Part shown: positions 11,529 through 19,871 of the stretch, piece after piece | Layout of the letters: each line of letters begins with the position of its first letter | Numbering within the stretch: the first letter of the stretch is position 1 | Assembly (NCBI RefSeq): GCF_024612015.1 | Contig: NZ_CP102512.1 | Coordinates: forward strand, 9,052,001 to 9,116,000 | DNA length: 64,000 bases | Direction: 5' to 3' | Source: Streptomyces sp. CA-210063 | GTDB taxonomy: Bacteria > Actinomycetota > Actinomycetes > Streptomycetales > Streptomycetaceae | Position numbers and translations under genes: made by a program | Notes under the pieces: model-generated | Told to the model about the DNA's origin: nothing | The model's input: the letters and a program-made list of their open reading frames with translations, nothing else | Databases searched by the model: none

Positions 11529-12689
11529 ATGACCTACACCGAGGCATCCATGGACGCCCTACGGCACACCGGCGACGAACTCGCCGACGCCACCGTCGCC
11601 GCACTCTTCGAACGCGGCCAGGTGGGCACGTTCAACACCCTGATGCGCCACGTCTCCACCGCCGGAGCTCCGCTGCCGGACGGGCTGCCCGAGGTCGCCC
11701 GGGAGTACCTGGAAGCCACCCGTGTCCCGCCGTCCTGGGTGGACTGGACGGAGATGGAAAAGGCCCGGCTGTTCTTCATCGACAACAACGTGCACATCTC
11801 CACCGCGCTGTCCTTCGCCTCCATGCCCGCCTGTTACGTCGTCCCCCACGTGGCGAAACTGCTGTCGGCCACCCACGGACTGAAGTACCCCTCCAAACGG
11901 ATGGCGGAGACGGGCCAGTTCACCGTCTACCTGATGCGGCCCGACGCCTTCGAGAGCGGCAGCCGCTTCCTTCCCGCCGCCCAGAAGGTCCGTCTCCTGC
12001 ACGCTTCCATCCGCCACCACCTCCAGCGCGAGAACCGCTGGGACACCACCGCGCTGGGAACGCCGATCTGCCAGGAGGACATGATCGGCGGGCAGATGTT
12101 CTTCTCCCTGCTCGTCCTGGACAGCCTGCACCGCCTCGGCATCCACATGTCACAGGAAGGCGCCGAAGCCTACTACTACGCCTGGCGCGTCGTCGGCGCC
12201 ATGCTCGGCGTCGACCAGGACACCGTCCCCAAGACCCTGGAGGAGGCCCGCGCCTTCCTCGACCTGTACATGATCCGACACATGGGGCCCTCCGAGGAGG
12301 GCACGCATCTGACCCGGCAACTCATCGACCTCTACGAGGAGGTGGTGCCCGGCACCTTCTTCGACCCGATCGTCTCCGCCCTCATCCGCCATCTCATCGG
12401 CGACACCTGCGCCGACTGGCTGCACGTGCCGCAGACCCCGTGGGACACCGTCGTCAAGGCCGTGCCCCACCTCCTCGGCATCCTCGAAACCATCGAAGAC
12501 CGCTCCCCGCTCGGCGCCTGGGCCCTGGACCGTCTCGGCCACCTGACCACCGTCCTCGAGCTGTCCTCCCTCACCCGCGGACGCGTCATGCACTACGCCA
12601 TCCCCGAACACCTAAAAAAGGACTACGGCATCTCCAGCAAGGTGACCCGCACCTACCGCTGGACCCCACCAGCCGCCACGGTCTCTTGA
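11529..12689 (+). CDS. MpaB-family (DUF2236/Lcp-like) oxygenase
   Basis: A 386-residue protein of the DUF2236 family, which includes the rubber oxygenase Lcp and the fungal farnesyl-cleaving MpaB; characterised members are b-type haem enzymes that oxidatively split isoprenoid double bonds. The region around KVRLLHASIRHHL has the conserved Arg/His arrangement expected at the haem site (about residues 155-170). A second conserved block is CQEDMIGGQMFFS. There is no signal peptide, so it should be cytoplasmic, unlike secreted Lcp. AAGGAG lies 8 bases before the ATG. It lies 96 bases after the polyprenyl synthase on the same strand. The natural substrate would be a prenyl chain made by that enzyme; this is inference. 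Confidence 0.75.
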   Translation: MTYTEASMDALRHTGDELADATVAALFERGQVGTFNTLMRHVSTAGAPLPDGLPEVAREYLEATRVPPSWVDWTEMEKARLFFIDNNVHISTALSFASMPACYVVPHVAKLLSATHGLKYPSKRMAETGQFTVYLMRPDAFESGSRFLPAAQKVRLLHASIRHHLQRENRWDTTALGTPICQEDMIGGQMFFSLLVLDSLHRLGIHMSQEGAEAYYYAWRVVGAMLGVDQDTVPKTLEEARAFLDLYMIRHMGPSEEGTHLTRQLIDLYEEVVPGTFFDPIVSALIRHLIGDTCADWLHVPQTPWDTVVKAVPHLLGILETIEDRSPLGAWALDRLGHLTTVLELSSLTRGRVMHYAIPEHLKKDYGISSKVTRTYRWTPPAATVS

Positions 12690-12790
12690 TCACGGGTCTT
12701 CTTTGTCGTCATCTTGACAGTTGGCCATGGATATTTTCATGCGTGGATGAGGCCCCGCAGTCGGGCGCCCCGGTGGGGCGCGCACGGGGG

Positions 12791-13022
12791 GTGAGCACGG
12801 TGACTGTGTATGGCGCTTTGCGGAACGCGGGGGGTGAGGGCTTCCTGCCTCCGACGCAGACGGCCGCGGCGGCCGTCGATGAGGGCGGCGCGGTGACGGC
12901 GTGGAGTCCGGGCGCACAACTGCTCCTGGGCTACGCCCTGCGGGGACGTCGTGGGCCGGGCCGCTTCCGGCCTGCTGGCCGGCACCCTGCCGGACTCCGC
13001 CCGGCGGCATCTTCGGGGCTGA
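12791..13022 (+). pseudogene. Remnant of a PAS-domain regulatory protein, frameshifted and truncated
   Basis: From GTG at 12791 a frame reads a PAS-like start (VDEGGAVTAWSPGAQLLLGY). At about 12935 the homology moves to the next frame (DVVGRAASGLLAGTLPDSAR) and stops with TGA at 13022. Streptomyces PAS/SpoIIE-type phosphatases commonly start this way, so this looks like the N-terminal stub of one, with a 1-base shift and the rest deleted. Confidence 0.5.
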
Positions 13023-13086
13023 GCGGCCTGTGCGGTGACACGGCCGTCAGCGCGGCCACGCATCCGTCCGCCGCAGCCACAGCCGC

Positions 13087-13545
13087 AGGACCCACGTGGC
13101 CAGCCCCTGGTCAACCCACTCGGACGGAAGAACGGCGAACCGGGGGCCGAGGCGCGCCACCGACGAGCCGGAGATCACCGGTGCCACGGTGTGGAAGGAG
13201 TACGGCTTCAAGGGCAAGCCGGGCGACGAGCGGCGCCTGCCGCCACAGGTGGCCCCCTACCATCAGCGGCTGGACTGGCTGATGTGGTTCGCCGCCCTCT
13301 CACCCGCGTACGCCGCGCCGTGGCTGCCGGCCTTCGTCGTCGCTCTCCTCGGCGGCAACCGGGCTGTCCTGCGGGCTGCTGCGCCACAACCCGTTCCCCC
13401 ACGCGCCACCCGCCTTCGTCCGGGTGCGCCTCTACCGCTGCCGGTTCACCACCTGGCGCCGGCTGCGCTCGACGGGCGCCTGGTGGGACCGCACCCTCAT
13501 CGGTGACTACCTGCCGCCCATCACAAAAGTTCCCAAAGAGGTGGA
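13087..13545 (+). pseudogene. C-terminal remnant of a lipase maturation factor family protein
   Basis: The homology is split over frames. A PLVNP start appears in one frame near 13100. Then TVWKEYGFKGKPGD to PYHQRLDWLMWFAALSPAYA lies in a second frame (about 13180-13370). Finally RHNPFPHAPPAFVRVRLYR to TGAWWDRTLIGDYLPP lies in a third (about 13378-13530). These blocks match the conserved C-terminus of LMF family membrane proteins. Two frameshifts, and the absence of the N-terminal membrane part, make it a pseudogene. It abuts the PAS remnant. Confidence 0.65.
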
Positions 13546-13667
13546 AACTGGTATTTCTTCACAACTCAAGATGCCCGCTTTATCCACACTGTTAGTGAGG
13601 TTTGCTCCAGATCCACAGGGCGCCGGCATCTGCCCTGGGTTGGGGATGCAGAGGGAGGAGAGGACCA
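13520..13667 (+). promoter_or_regulatory. AT-richer leader before dnaK; promoter presumed
   Basis: About 100 bases here are visibly richer in A/T than the surroundings. The segment ends in GGGAGGAGAGG before the dnaK ATG. ACTCAAG at 13564-13570 equals one half of the HspR-binding HAIR sequence, but the expected partner seven bases upstream is absent. No CIRCE element is visible. I cannot place the transcription start. Confidence 0.35.
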
Positions 13668-15557
13668 ATGACACGTGCAGTGGGAATCGACCTCGGCACG
13701 ACGAACTCGGTGGTCAGCGTGCTGGAGGGTGGAGAGCCCACCGTCATCACGAACACGGAAGGAGCGCGGACCACGCCGTCGGTGGTCGCCTTCGCCAAGA
13801 CCGGCGAGGTACTCGTGGGTGAGGTCGCCAAGCGCCAGGCCGTCACCAACATCGAGCGCACCGTGCGGTCCGTCAAGCGCCACATGGGCGACGCGCAGTG
13901 GCGGTTCCCGGACACCGGGAGCATCGACGGCAAGCGGTACACGGCGCAGGAGATCTCCGCGCGGGTGCTGCAGAAGCTCAAGCGGGACGCGGAGGCGTAT
14001 CTCGGTGAGGACGTCACCGACGCGGTGATCACGGTTCCGGCGTACTTCAACGACTCCCAGCGCACCGCGACCAAGGAAGCGGGGGAGATCGCCGGGCTGA
14101 AGGTGCTGCGGATCATCAACGAGCCCACCGCGGCCGCCCTGGCCTACGGGCTGGACAAGGAGAACGACCAGACGGTCCTGGTCTTCGACCTGGGCGGCGG
14201 CACCTTCGACGTGTCGCTGCTCGAGATCGGCGAGGGCGTCGTCGAGGTCAAGGCCACCAACGGCGACACGCACCTGGGCGGTGACGACTGGGACCAGCGG
14301 ATCGTCGACCATCTGGCCCAGCAGTTCAAGAACAACTACGGCGTCGACCTGACGAAGGACAAGATGGCCGTCCAGCGGCTGCGCGAGGCCGCCGAGCGGG
14401 CCAAGATCGAGCTGTCGTCGTCCACCGAGACCACGGTGAACCTGCCCTACATCACCGCGTCCGCCGAGGGCCCGCTGCACCTGGAGGAGAAGCTCACCCG
14501 CGCCCAGTTCCAGCAGTTGACCGCGGACCTGCTGGAGCGCTGCAAGGGCCCGTTCCACAACGCGATCAAGGACGCCGGGATCAAGGTGTCCGGCATCGAC
14601 CACGTCATCCTGGTCGGCGGCTCGACGAGGATGCCGGCGGTGACCGACCTGGTGCGGGAGCTGACCGGCAAGGACCCGCACAAGGGTGTCAACCCCGACG
14701 AGGTCGTCGCGGTCGGCGCCGCTCTGCAGGCCGGTGTCCTCAAGGGCGAGGTCAAGGACGTCCTGCTCCTGGACGTCACCCCGCTGTCCCTGGGTATCGA
14801 GACCAAGGGCGGCATCATGACCAAGCTCATCGAGCGCAACACCACGATCCCGACGAAGCGCTCGGAGATCTTCACGACGGCCGAGGACAACCAGCCGTCC
14901 GTGCAGATCCAGGTCTTCCAGGGCGAGCGCGAGATCGCGGCGTACAACAAGAAGCTGGGCATGTTCGAGCTGACCGGCCTGCCCCCGGCGCCGCGTGGTG
15001 TGCCGCAGATCGAGGTCACGTTCGACATCGACGCCAACGGCATCATGCACGTCTCCGCGAAGGACCTGGGCACCGGCAGGGAGCAGCGCATGACGGTCAC
15101 CGGCGGCTCCTCGCTGCCGAGGCAGGACATCGACCGCATGATGCGCGAGGCCGAGCAGCACGCCGAGGAAGACAGGCGCCGGCGAGAGACGGCCGAGACC
15201 CGCAACCAGGCCGAGCAGGTCGTCTACCAGACCGATCGGCTGCTCAGCGACAACGCCGACAAGATCCCGGCCGGGGTGAAGGGCGAGGTCGAGACCGCTC
15301 TGTCGGAGCTCAAGGAGGCCCTCAAGGCCTCGGCCGACAGTGAGGACACGGCGGCCCTGCGGCAGGCGACGGAGAAGGTGATGGCGGCGGCTCAGAAGGT
15401 GGGCACCGCCATGTACGCCCAGGCACAGCAGGCTCAGGGCCAGCAGGCCACCGCCGGGGGCGGGGGCGGTGGCGCGGCAGACGCCGCCGGGCAGGACGAG
15501 GATGTCGTCGACGCCGAGATCGTCGACGACGACAAGCGACAGGAGGGTGCCGGATGA
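13668..15557 (+). CDS. dnaK: Molecular chaperone DnaK (Hsp70), probable second copy
   Basis: A 629-residue Hsp70 that binds unfolded proteins in an ATP-driven cycle with GrpE as exchange factor. It has the ATPase signatures GIDLGTTNS near the N-terminus, [17 protein letters not shown] in the middle and [13 protein letters not shown], then the substrate-binding domain ([17 protein letters not shown]) and a lid with a Gly/Ala/Gln-rich tail ending in an acidic [13 protein letters not shown]. The start is ATG 13668, the usual [13 protein letters not shown], after a strong GGAGGAGAGG. grpE overlaps its stop, but dnaJ and hspR, which complete the main Streptomyces dnaK operon, do not follow. With that and the adjacent universal stress protein gene, this is probably an accessory copy with separate control. 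Confidence 0.93.
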   Translation: MTRAVGIDLGTTNSVVSVLEGGEPTVITNTEGARTTPSVVAFAKTGEVLVGEVAKRQAVTNIERTVRSVKRHMGDAQWRFPDTGSIDGKRYTAQEISARVLQKLKRDAEAYLGEDVTDAVITVPAYFNDSQRTATKEAGEIAGLKVLRIINEPTAAALAYGLDKENDQTVLVFDLGGGTFDVSLLEIGEGVVEVKATNGDTHLGGDDWDQRIVDHLAQQFKNNYGVDLTKDKMAVQRLREAAERAKIELSSSTETTVNLPYITASAEGPLHLEEKLTRAQFQQLTADLLERCKGPFHNAIKDAGIKVSGIDHVILVGGSTRMPAVTDLVRELTGKDPHKGVNPDEVVAVGAALQAGVLKGEVKDVLLLDVTPLSLGIETKGGIMTKLIERNTTIPTKRSEIFTTAEDNQPSVQIQVFQGEREIAAYNKKLGMFELTGLPPAPRGVPQIEVTFDIDANGIMHVSAKDLGTGREQRMTVTGGSSLPRQDIDRMMREAEQHAEEDRRRRETAETRNQAEQVVYQTDRLLSDNADKIPAGVKGEVETALSELKEALKASADSEDTAALRQATEKVMAAAQKVGTAMYAQAQQAQGQQATAGGGGGGAADAAGQDEDVVDAEIVDDDKRQEGAG

Positions 15558-16147
15558 CCCGCCCGAGCGACACACACCGCCCCGGCGAGCGCCCGCTGTC
15601 GATCATCCGCGAGACCCGGCGGCGGGATCCGGGCACCAGCTTGGAGCCCCGCCGCCGCGGCGACGTCGAGCCCGCCGAGCCCGCCCGGCAGGCCGACGAC
15701 GCCGCGGGCGAGACCGACACCCTGCGGGCGCAGCTGCGGGAACGGACAGCGGACCTGCAGCGCGTGAAGTCCGAGTACGACAACTACCGCAAGCGGGTCA
15801 GCCGCGACCGCCGCGCGGTCGGCGAGATCGCCGTGGCCAACGTGCTCAGCGGCCTCCTCCCCGTCCTGGACGCCATCGACCAGGCCCGCGAGCAAGGAGA
15901 CGTCACCGGCGGCTTCCAGCGCGTCACCGACGTGCTGGAAGGCGAACTCGCCGCCCTGGGACTGCAGTCCTTCGGCACGGCAGGCGACCCTTTCGACCCC
16001 GCCTGGCACGAGGCAGTCTCCTGCACCCGCTCCGATGACGTCGAACAGCCCACCTGCACCGTGATCCTGCGCCCCGGCTACCGTGTCGGCGACCAGCTGC
16101 TGCGGCCGGCCCAGGCGGAGGTCGCCGAACCGACGGCCAGGCCGTAA
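15554..16147 (+). CDS. grpE: Nucleotide exchange factor GrpE
   Basis: GrpE releases ADP from DnaK. The 197-residue protein has a disordered N-terminus rich in Arg/Pro/Glu, a long coiled coil (about residues 50-95, with [16 protein letters not shown]) and the C-terminal beta domain with [12 protein letters not shown] and [19 protein letters not shown]. Its ATG overlaps the dnaK TGA as ATGA, so the two are translated as a pair. It is shorter and more divergent at the N-terminus than typical housekeeping GrpE, which fits a paralogous set. Confidence 0.92.
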   Translation: MTRPSDTHRPGERPLSIIRETRRRDPGTSLEPRRRGDVEPAEPARQADDAAGETDTLRAQLRERTADLQRVKSEYDNYRKRVSRDRRAVGEIAVANVLSGLLPVLDAIDQAREQGDVTGGFQRVTDVLEGELAALGLQSFGTAGDPFDPAWHEAVSCTRSDDVEQPTCTVILRPGYRVGDQLLRPAQAEVAEPTARP

Positions 16148-16328
16148 GGCGGGCTTTCCCCAGGCCGTGCAGGGCTGCCTCGTCCGTCGCCCAGTCGGCC
16201 GCTCACAGGCCGGCCTCTGATCCGTCGACTCCCACGACAGGGGCAACGTCGTCGATCCCACCGCCTTCAGCGCGCGCCAGGCCGATACCTCTCATTCTCC
16301 CGCGCCCGGTGGCGGATACGCTCGCAGT

Positions 16329-16871
16329 GTGACCGGGGACGAGCACGACCGGCCCGAGCCGCCGCACGGCACAAGCGGCCCGGGGCAGGGCGAGGGTGTG
16401 TCCCGCCGGAAAGGCCCGAGGGAAACGGTCTTCGAGCTCGGCACGGACGGGCCCAAGGTCATCGTGGCCGGGGTCGACGGCTCCGACTCCTCCTGGCGGG
16501 CGGCCTCGTACGCCGCCGGCCTCGCGCGCCGCCAGCAAGCGCTGCTGGCGCTGGTGTACATACAGCCCGTCATGGCCACCACCGTTCCCGGAGCGACGGC
16601 CATCCTGGCGGAGACGACCGGGCAGATCGCCGAGGAGATTCTTCAGCAGGCTCGCGAGGACGCCGAGAACCTGGGGCATGTGTTTCCCGTGCGCTGGGAG
16701 TTCCACACCCTGCGCGGCGACCCGTACACCGGTCTGGCCAAAGTCGCGGACGGCCTACGCGCCGACGCGGTGGTCGTCGGCGCGTCGCAGAAGGCGGGGC
16801 ACCGCTTCATCGGCTCCCTCGCGGTCCGTCTGGTGAAGGCCGCCCGCTGGCCGGTCACGGTGGTCCCCTGA
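16329..16871 (+). CDS. Universal stress protein (UspA family), single domain
   Basis: A 180-residue protein with one Usp domain preceded by a roughly 40-residue charged, probably flexible extension. The domain runs from VIVAGVDGSDSSWRAASYA to VVVGASQKAGHRFIGSLA near the end. The second stretch resembles the G-2x-G-9x-G(S/T) ATP-binding motif, with Gln-Lys-Ala-Gly in the first part. It starts at GTG 16329 about 180 bases after grpE. It belongs to the local stress cluster with dnaK and grpE. Whether it binds ATP in practice is not known. Confidence 0.82.
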   Translation: MTGDEHDRPEPPHGTSGPGQGEGVSRRKGPRETVFELGTDGPKVIVAGVDGSDSSWRAASYAAGLARRQQALLALVYIQPVMATTVPGATAILAETTGQIAEEILQQAREDAENLGHVFPVRWEFHTLRGDPYTGLAKVADGLRADAVVVGASQKAGHRFIGSLAVRLVKAARWPVTVVP

Positions 16872-17381
16872 CCAACCCCACCGGAGACACTACGGCTGCC
16901 CTCAGGAAACCGTGCGGGCGAAGGTGGCCCGGAGCCGGTCGTAGGGGTCCACATCGGTCCACACCTCAGGGCTGTGCGGCCTCGCCCGGCACCAGCCCCA
17001 GATACGGGCCACCTGGACCAAGACCTACCGGGTCCGGGGCGAGGGTTCCGAGTAGGGACGGGTGCTCGCGGAGCGGACCGCAGGGGTGCCACCTCACCCG
17101 AACGGCCTACTGGCCGGGGAAGGCGCGCCGGCCGGGAAAGCCGTGCGGCGCACCGCCTGCCAGCGCGGCAGAGGGCTTGAGGACTGGGTGTGAGGGGAGC
17201 TGTTCAGCGCGCAGTCGCGCTGTCGGACAGCAGCCATCCGGGTGACGATGACCACGCGGCGCCAACTGCCCGAGGTCGTCCGAACACCTGACCGCGGCGC
17301 TCACCCCGGCCCTTCCATGTGTGCCCGCTTCTCCGTGGAAGGGGTGCCGCCTCGTAGTGGATGGCATCCGAGGAGGCGACC
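16872..17381. other. Gap of about 510 bases with no recognised gene
   Basis: No frame here has convincing codon bias, a ribosome site and recognisable homology. A short stretch near 16990-17055 reads as a plausible basic peptide but has no start. I see no tRNA or repeat. It may contain gene decay like that at 12791-13545. Confidence 0.5.
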
Positions 17382-17519
17382 GTGTTGCTGGTGGTCCTGG
17401 CCTTGGTTTTCCCGGTGCTGATGCTCGCGCTGATAGTCGGAATGGACCTGTTCGAGGAGCGGGTCTTCCGCGCGCACTCGCTTCCGCGGCCGTCATCCGA
17501 GCACCGAGACCGCCGATGA
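17382..17519 (+). CDS. Tiny single-span membrane protein, 45 residues
   Basis: An unannotated small frame from GTG 17382, five bases after a perfect AGGAGG. The first 20 residues are almost entirely hydrophobic (VLLVVLALVFPVLMLALIVG), followed by the acidic/basic MDLFEERVFR and a Pro/Ser/Arg tail. It would sit in the membrane with the tail probably cytoplasmic. There is no known function. It lies between the stress genes and the amidinotransferase and may belong to neither. Confidence 0.55.
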   Translation: MLLVVLALVFPVLMLALIVGMDLFEERVFRAHSLPRPSSEHRDRR

Positions 17520-17545
17520 CCTGCCCTTCCCTCCCGCGATCGATC

Positions 17546-17557
17546 GAATCGTGATTC
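17546..17557. promoter_or_regulatory. Palindrome upstream of the amidinotransferase
   Basis: The perfect dyad GAATC-GT-GATTC is preceded by CGATCGATCG (17537-17546). It lies about 160 bases before the amidinotransferase start and could be an operator. The evidence is symmetry only. Confidence 0.25.
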
Positions 17558-17714
17558 CCCAGCGGGGCAGTGAGCCCGCCCACGGCCAACCGCGGATGCG
17601 CGTGTGCAATCCGGCGCGTGCCTCGGGGTACAGGCATATCGAGCCGGCATCAGTGAGCAGGACACGCTGCCGGGCGAACCTGAAGCGCGCTGGGTGACAA
17701 CGGAGGTGGGTTCC

Positions 17715-18806
17715 TTGAGCACGCCGACACGTTCGCCGGTCAATTCACACAACGAGTGGGACCCGCTGGAGGAGATCATCGTCGGGCGTCTCGAGGGCGC
17801 GACGATCCCCTCCGGTCACCCGGTCGTGGCCTGCAACATCCCCCCATGGGCCGCGCGGCTGCAGGGGCGTGCCGCCGGCTTCAGGTACCCGCGCGTGCTG
17901 ATCGAGCGGGCGCAGCAGGAACTCGATCAGTTCATCGCTCTCCTGCGGTCCCTCGGCATCACGGTCAGGCGGCCGGAAGCGGTCGACCACAAGAAGCGGT
18001 TCGGCACTCCGGACTGGTCGTCGCACGGTTTCTGCAACACCTGCCCGCGGGACAGCATGCTCGTGATCGGTGACGAGATCATCGAAACCCCGATGGCGTG
18101 GCCGTGCCGGTATTTCGAGACCCACTCCTACCGCCTGCTTCTCAAGGACTACTTCCGGCGCGGCGCACGCTGGACGGCGGCACCGAAACCGCAGCTCACC
18201 GACGAACTGTTCGAGGCGGATTTCCGTCCCCCGGCGGCCGACGAGCCCATGCGCTACATCCTCACCGAGTTCGAGCCGGTGTTCGACGCGGCGGATTTCG
18301 TGCGCGCGGGACGCGACCTGTTCGTGACACGGAGCAATGTCACCAACCGGATGGGCATCGACTGGCTACGGCGCCATCTCGGTTCCGGCTACCGCATCCA
18401 CGAGGTCGAGAGCCGCTGCCGTACGCCCATGCACATCGACACGACGTTCGTCCTGCTCGCGCCCGGCAAGGTGATGGTCAATCCCGAGTACATCGACGTC
18501 GATCACCTGCCCGAGGCCCTGAACTCGTGGGACATCCTGACCGCCCCCGAGCCCACCCCGATCGACGACCGCCTGCTCAAGATCACCTCGATGTGCGGCA
18601 AGTGGCTCAACATGAACGTGCTCATGATCGACGAGAAGCACGTGATCGCGGAGCGGCACCACACCGACATGCTGCGGGCGCTCGAGAAATGGGGGTTCGA
18701 GCCGATCCCGTGCGATCTGCGGCACTACGCGCCGTTCGGCGGCTCGTTCCACTGCGCGACCCTCGACATCCGGCGTTGCGGCACGCTGGAGTCGTACTTC
18801 GACTGA
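17715..18806 (+). CDS. Amidinotransferase (glycine/inosamine amidinotransferase family)
   Basis: A 363-residue enzyme that moves an amidino group from arginine to an amine acceptor, as in guanidinoacetate synthesis (AGAT) or streptidine synthesis (StrB1). The C-terminus has the catalytic Cys347 in GGSFHC followed by DIRRCGTLESYFD; MHIDTTF supplies the catalytic His. The N-terminus reads NEWDPLEEIIVGR, the usual family entry. I place the start at TTG 17715 because GGAGGTGGG lies 5-12 bases upstream; earlier in-frame GTG codons at 17694 and 17706 lack this. It faces the gene for an orphan betaine-type binding protein and has no antibiotic cluster around it. Glycine is a plausible acceptor given the glycine-producing sarcosine pathway nearby, but this is inference. 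Confidence 0.82.
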   Translation: MSTPTRSPVNSHNEWDPLEEIIVGRLEGATIPSGHPVVACNIPPWAARLQGRAAGFRYPRVLIERAQQELDQFIALLRSLGITVRRPEAVDHKKRFGTPDWSSHGFCNTCPRDSMLVIGDEIIETPMAWPCRYFETHSYRLLLKDYFRRGARWTAAPKPQLTDELFEADFRPPAADEPMRYILTEFEPVFDAADFVRAGRDLFVTRSNVTNRMGIDWLRRHLGSGYRIHEVESRCRTPMHIDTTFVLLAPGKVMVNPEYIDVDHLPEALNSWDILTAPEPTPIDDRLLKITSMCGKWLNMNVLMIDEKHVIAERHHTDMLRALEKWGFEPIPCDLRHYAPFGGSFHCATLDIRRCGTLESYFD

Positions 18807-18837
18807 TCAGCCCCGACCGTCCCAAGACGGCCATGGC

Positions 18838-19809
18838 CTACCCGAGCCAGGCCTTGACCTTGTCGGGGTTCGCCGTGACCCATTTCTTCGCCGCCGCCTC
18901 CGGCGTCATCTTGTCGAGGGCGATGTATTTGGCGACGGTGTTCTGGTCGTCGTTGGTCCACGTGAAGTTCTTGACCAGGTCGTAGGCCGGGCTGCCGGAT
19001 TTCGCGAACCGGGTGCTGACGATCTTGTCGAGGTCGAACGCGGGATAGTCGCAGGCGACCTTCGCCGGCTCCGCGTCGCAGCCCTTCGTGTGCGCGGGCA
19101 GCTCGACGTGGACCAGTGGGACCTCCGAGAAGAACCACTGGGGCTCGTAGAAGTAGCCGATCACCCACTTCTTGTTCTTCTCGGCATCCCGGAAAGCCTG
19201 GATCAGCGCGGTCTCGCTGCCCGCGTACACCACCTTGAAGTCCAGCTTCAGGTTCTGCACCAGCGCCTCGTCATTGGTCTGGTACGACGGATCGCCGTCG
19301 AGGAGCTGGCCCTTGCCGCCCGACTCGGAGGTCTTGAAGTTCGAGGCGTACTTGTTGAGGTTCTTCCAGTTGGTGATGTCCGGGTACTTCTTCGCGATCC
19401 ACGGCGGGATGTACCAGCCGATGATTCCCTTGTTGCCGGTCGAGCCGAGACTGACGGCGGTCTTCTGCTCGGTGATGTACTTCTTCTTCAGGTCGTCGTG
19501 GCCCCAGTTCTCCAGGATGGCGTCGACCTCGCCCGTCTCGAACCCCTGCCAGCCGATCTCCGCCTTGAGGTCCTTCTCGACCACCTCGCAGCCGAGTTCG
19601 TGCTCGGCCACATAGCCGACGACCGCCGCGTCCGCCTCGTAGCCCACCCACGGGTTGACCGCGAGGTTGAAGGTGCCGCACGTGCCCGAACCGCCGTCGG
19701 CCGCGGCGGGGTCGTCGCCGACCTTCGCCCCACCGCAGGCGGTCAGGGCGAGACCGAGTACGGCCGTCCCGGCCACCCCGGGACGCCATGTTCTTGTTCG
19801 CTTCGCCAT
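18838..19809 (-). CDS. Second betaine-type ABC substrate-binding lipoprotein, orphan
   Basis: A 323-residue lipoprotein (lipobox LTACGG) very similar along its whole length to the binding protein at 74-1051, including shared stretches such as NLAVNPWVGYE, ENWGHDDLKKKYIT and NFTWTNDDQNTVAKYI. It should bind glycine betaine, choline or a related quaternary amine. No permease or ATPase accompanies it; it could dock to the transporter whose end is at base 1, or to another one. AAGGAG precedes the ATG at 19809. It is the last gene of a minus-strand unit after sulfatase and formylglycine-generating enzyme, about 60 bases downstream of the latter. This placement suggests its ligand could be liberated from a sulfate ester. 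Confidence 0.85.
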   Translation of the reverse strand: MAKRTRTWRPGVAGTAVLGLALTACGGAKVGDDPAAADGGSGTCGTFNLAVNPWVGYEADAAVVGYVAEHELGCEVVEKDLKAEIGWQGFETGEVDAILENWGHDDLKKKYITEQKTAVSLGSTGNKGIIGWYIPPWIAKKYPDITNWKNLNKYASNFKTSESGGKGQLLDGDPSYQTNDEALVQNLKLDFKVVYAGSETALIQAFRDAEKNKKWVIGYFYEPQWFFSEVPLVHVELPAHTKGCDAEPAKVACDYPAFDLDKIVSTRFAKSGSPAYDLVKNFTWTNDDQNTVAKYIALDKMTPEAAAKKWVTANPDKVKAWLG

Positions 19810-19871
19810 GGTCCTGCTCCTTGTGCGCCGGGCGTCTCGCGCCGTTGTCCGAGTGAGGGAGTCGAAAGGGG

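Noticed and set aside
10097..12689. Encapsulin-type nanocompartment with polyprenyl synthase cargo
   Set aside because: Polyprenyl synthases occur near family 2 encapsulins, but no encapsulin shell gene is present in the window.
13564..13570. HspR-binding HAIR element upstream of dnaK
   Set aside because: Only the half ACTCAAG is present; the expected CTTGAGT seven bases upstream is not seen, so HspR control is not claimed.
16872..17700. Possible coding frames on either strand in the gap before the amidinotransferase
   Set aside because: They overlap each other, lack ribosome sites, and show no recognisable homology, apart from the 45-residue frame reported.
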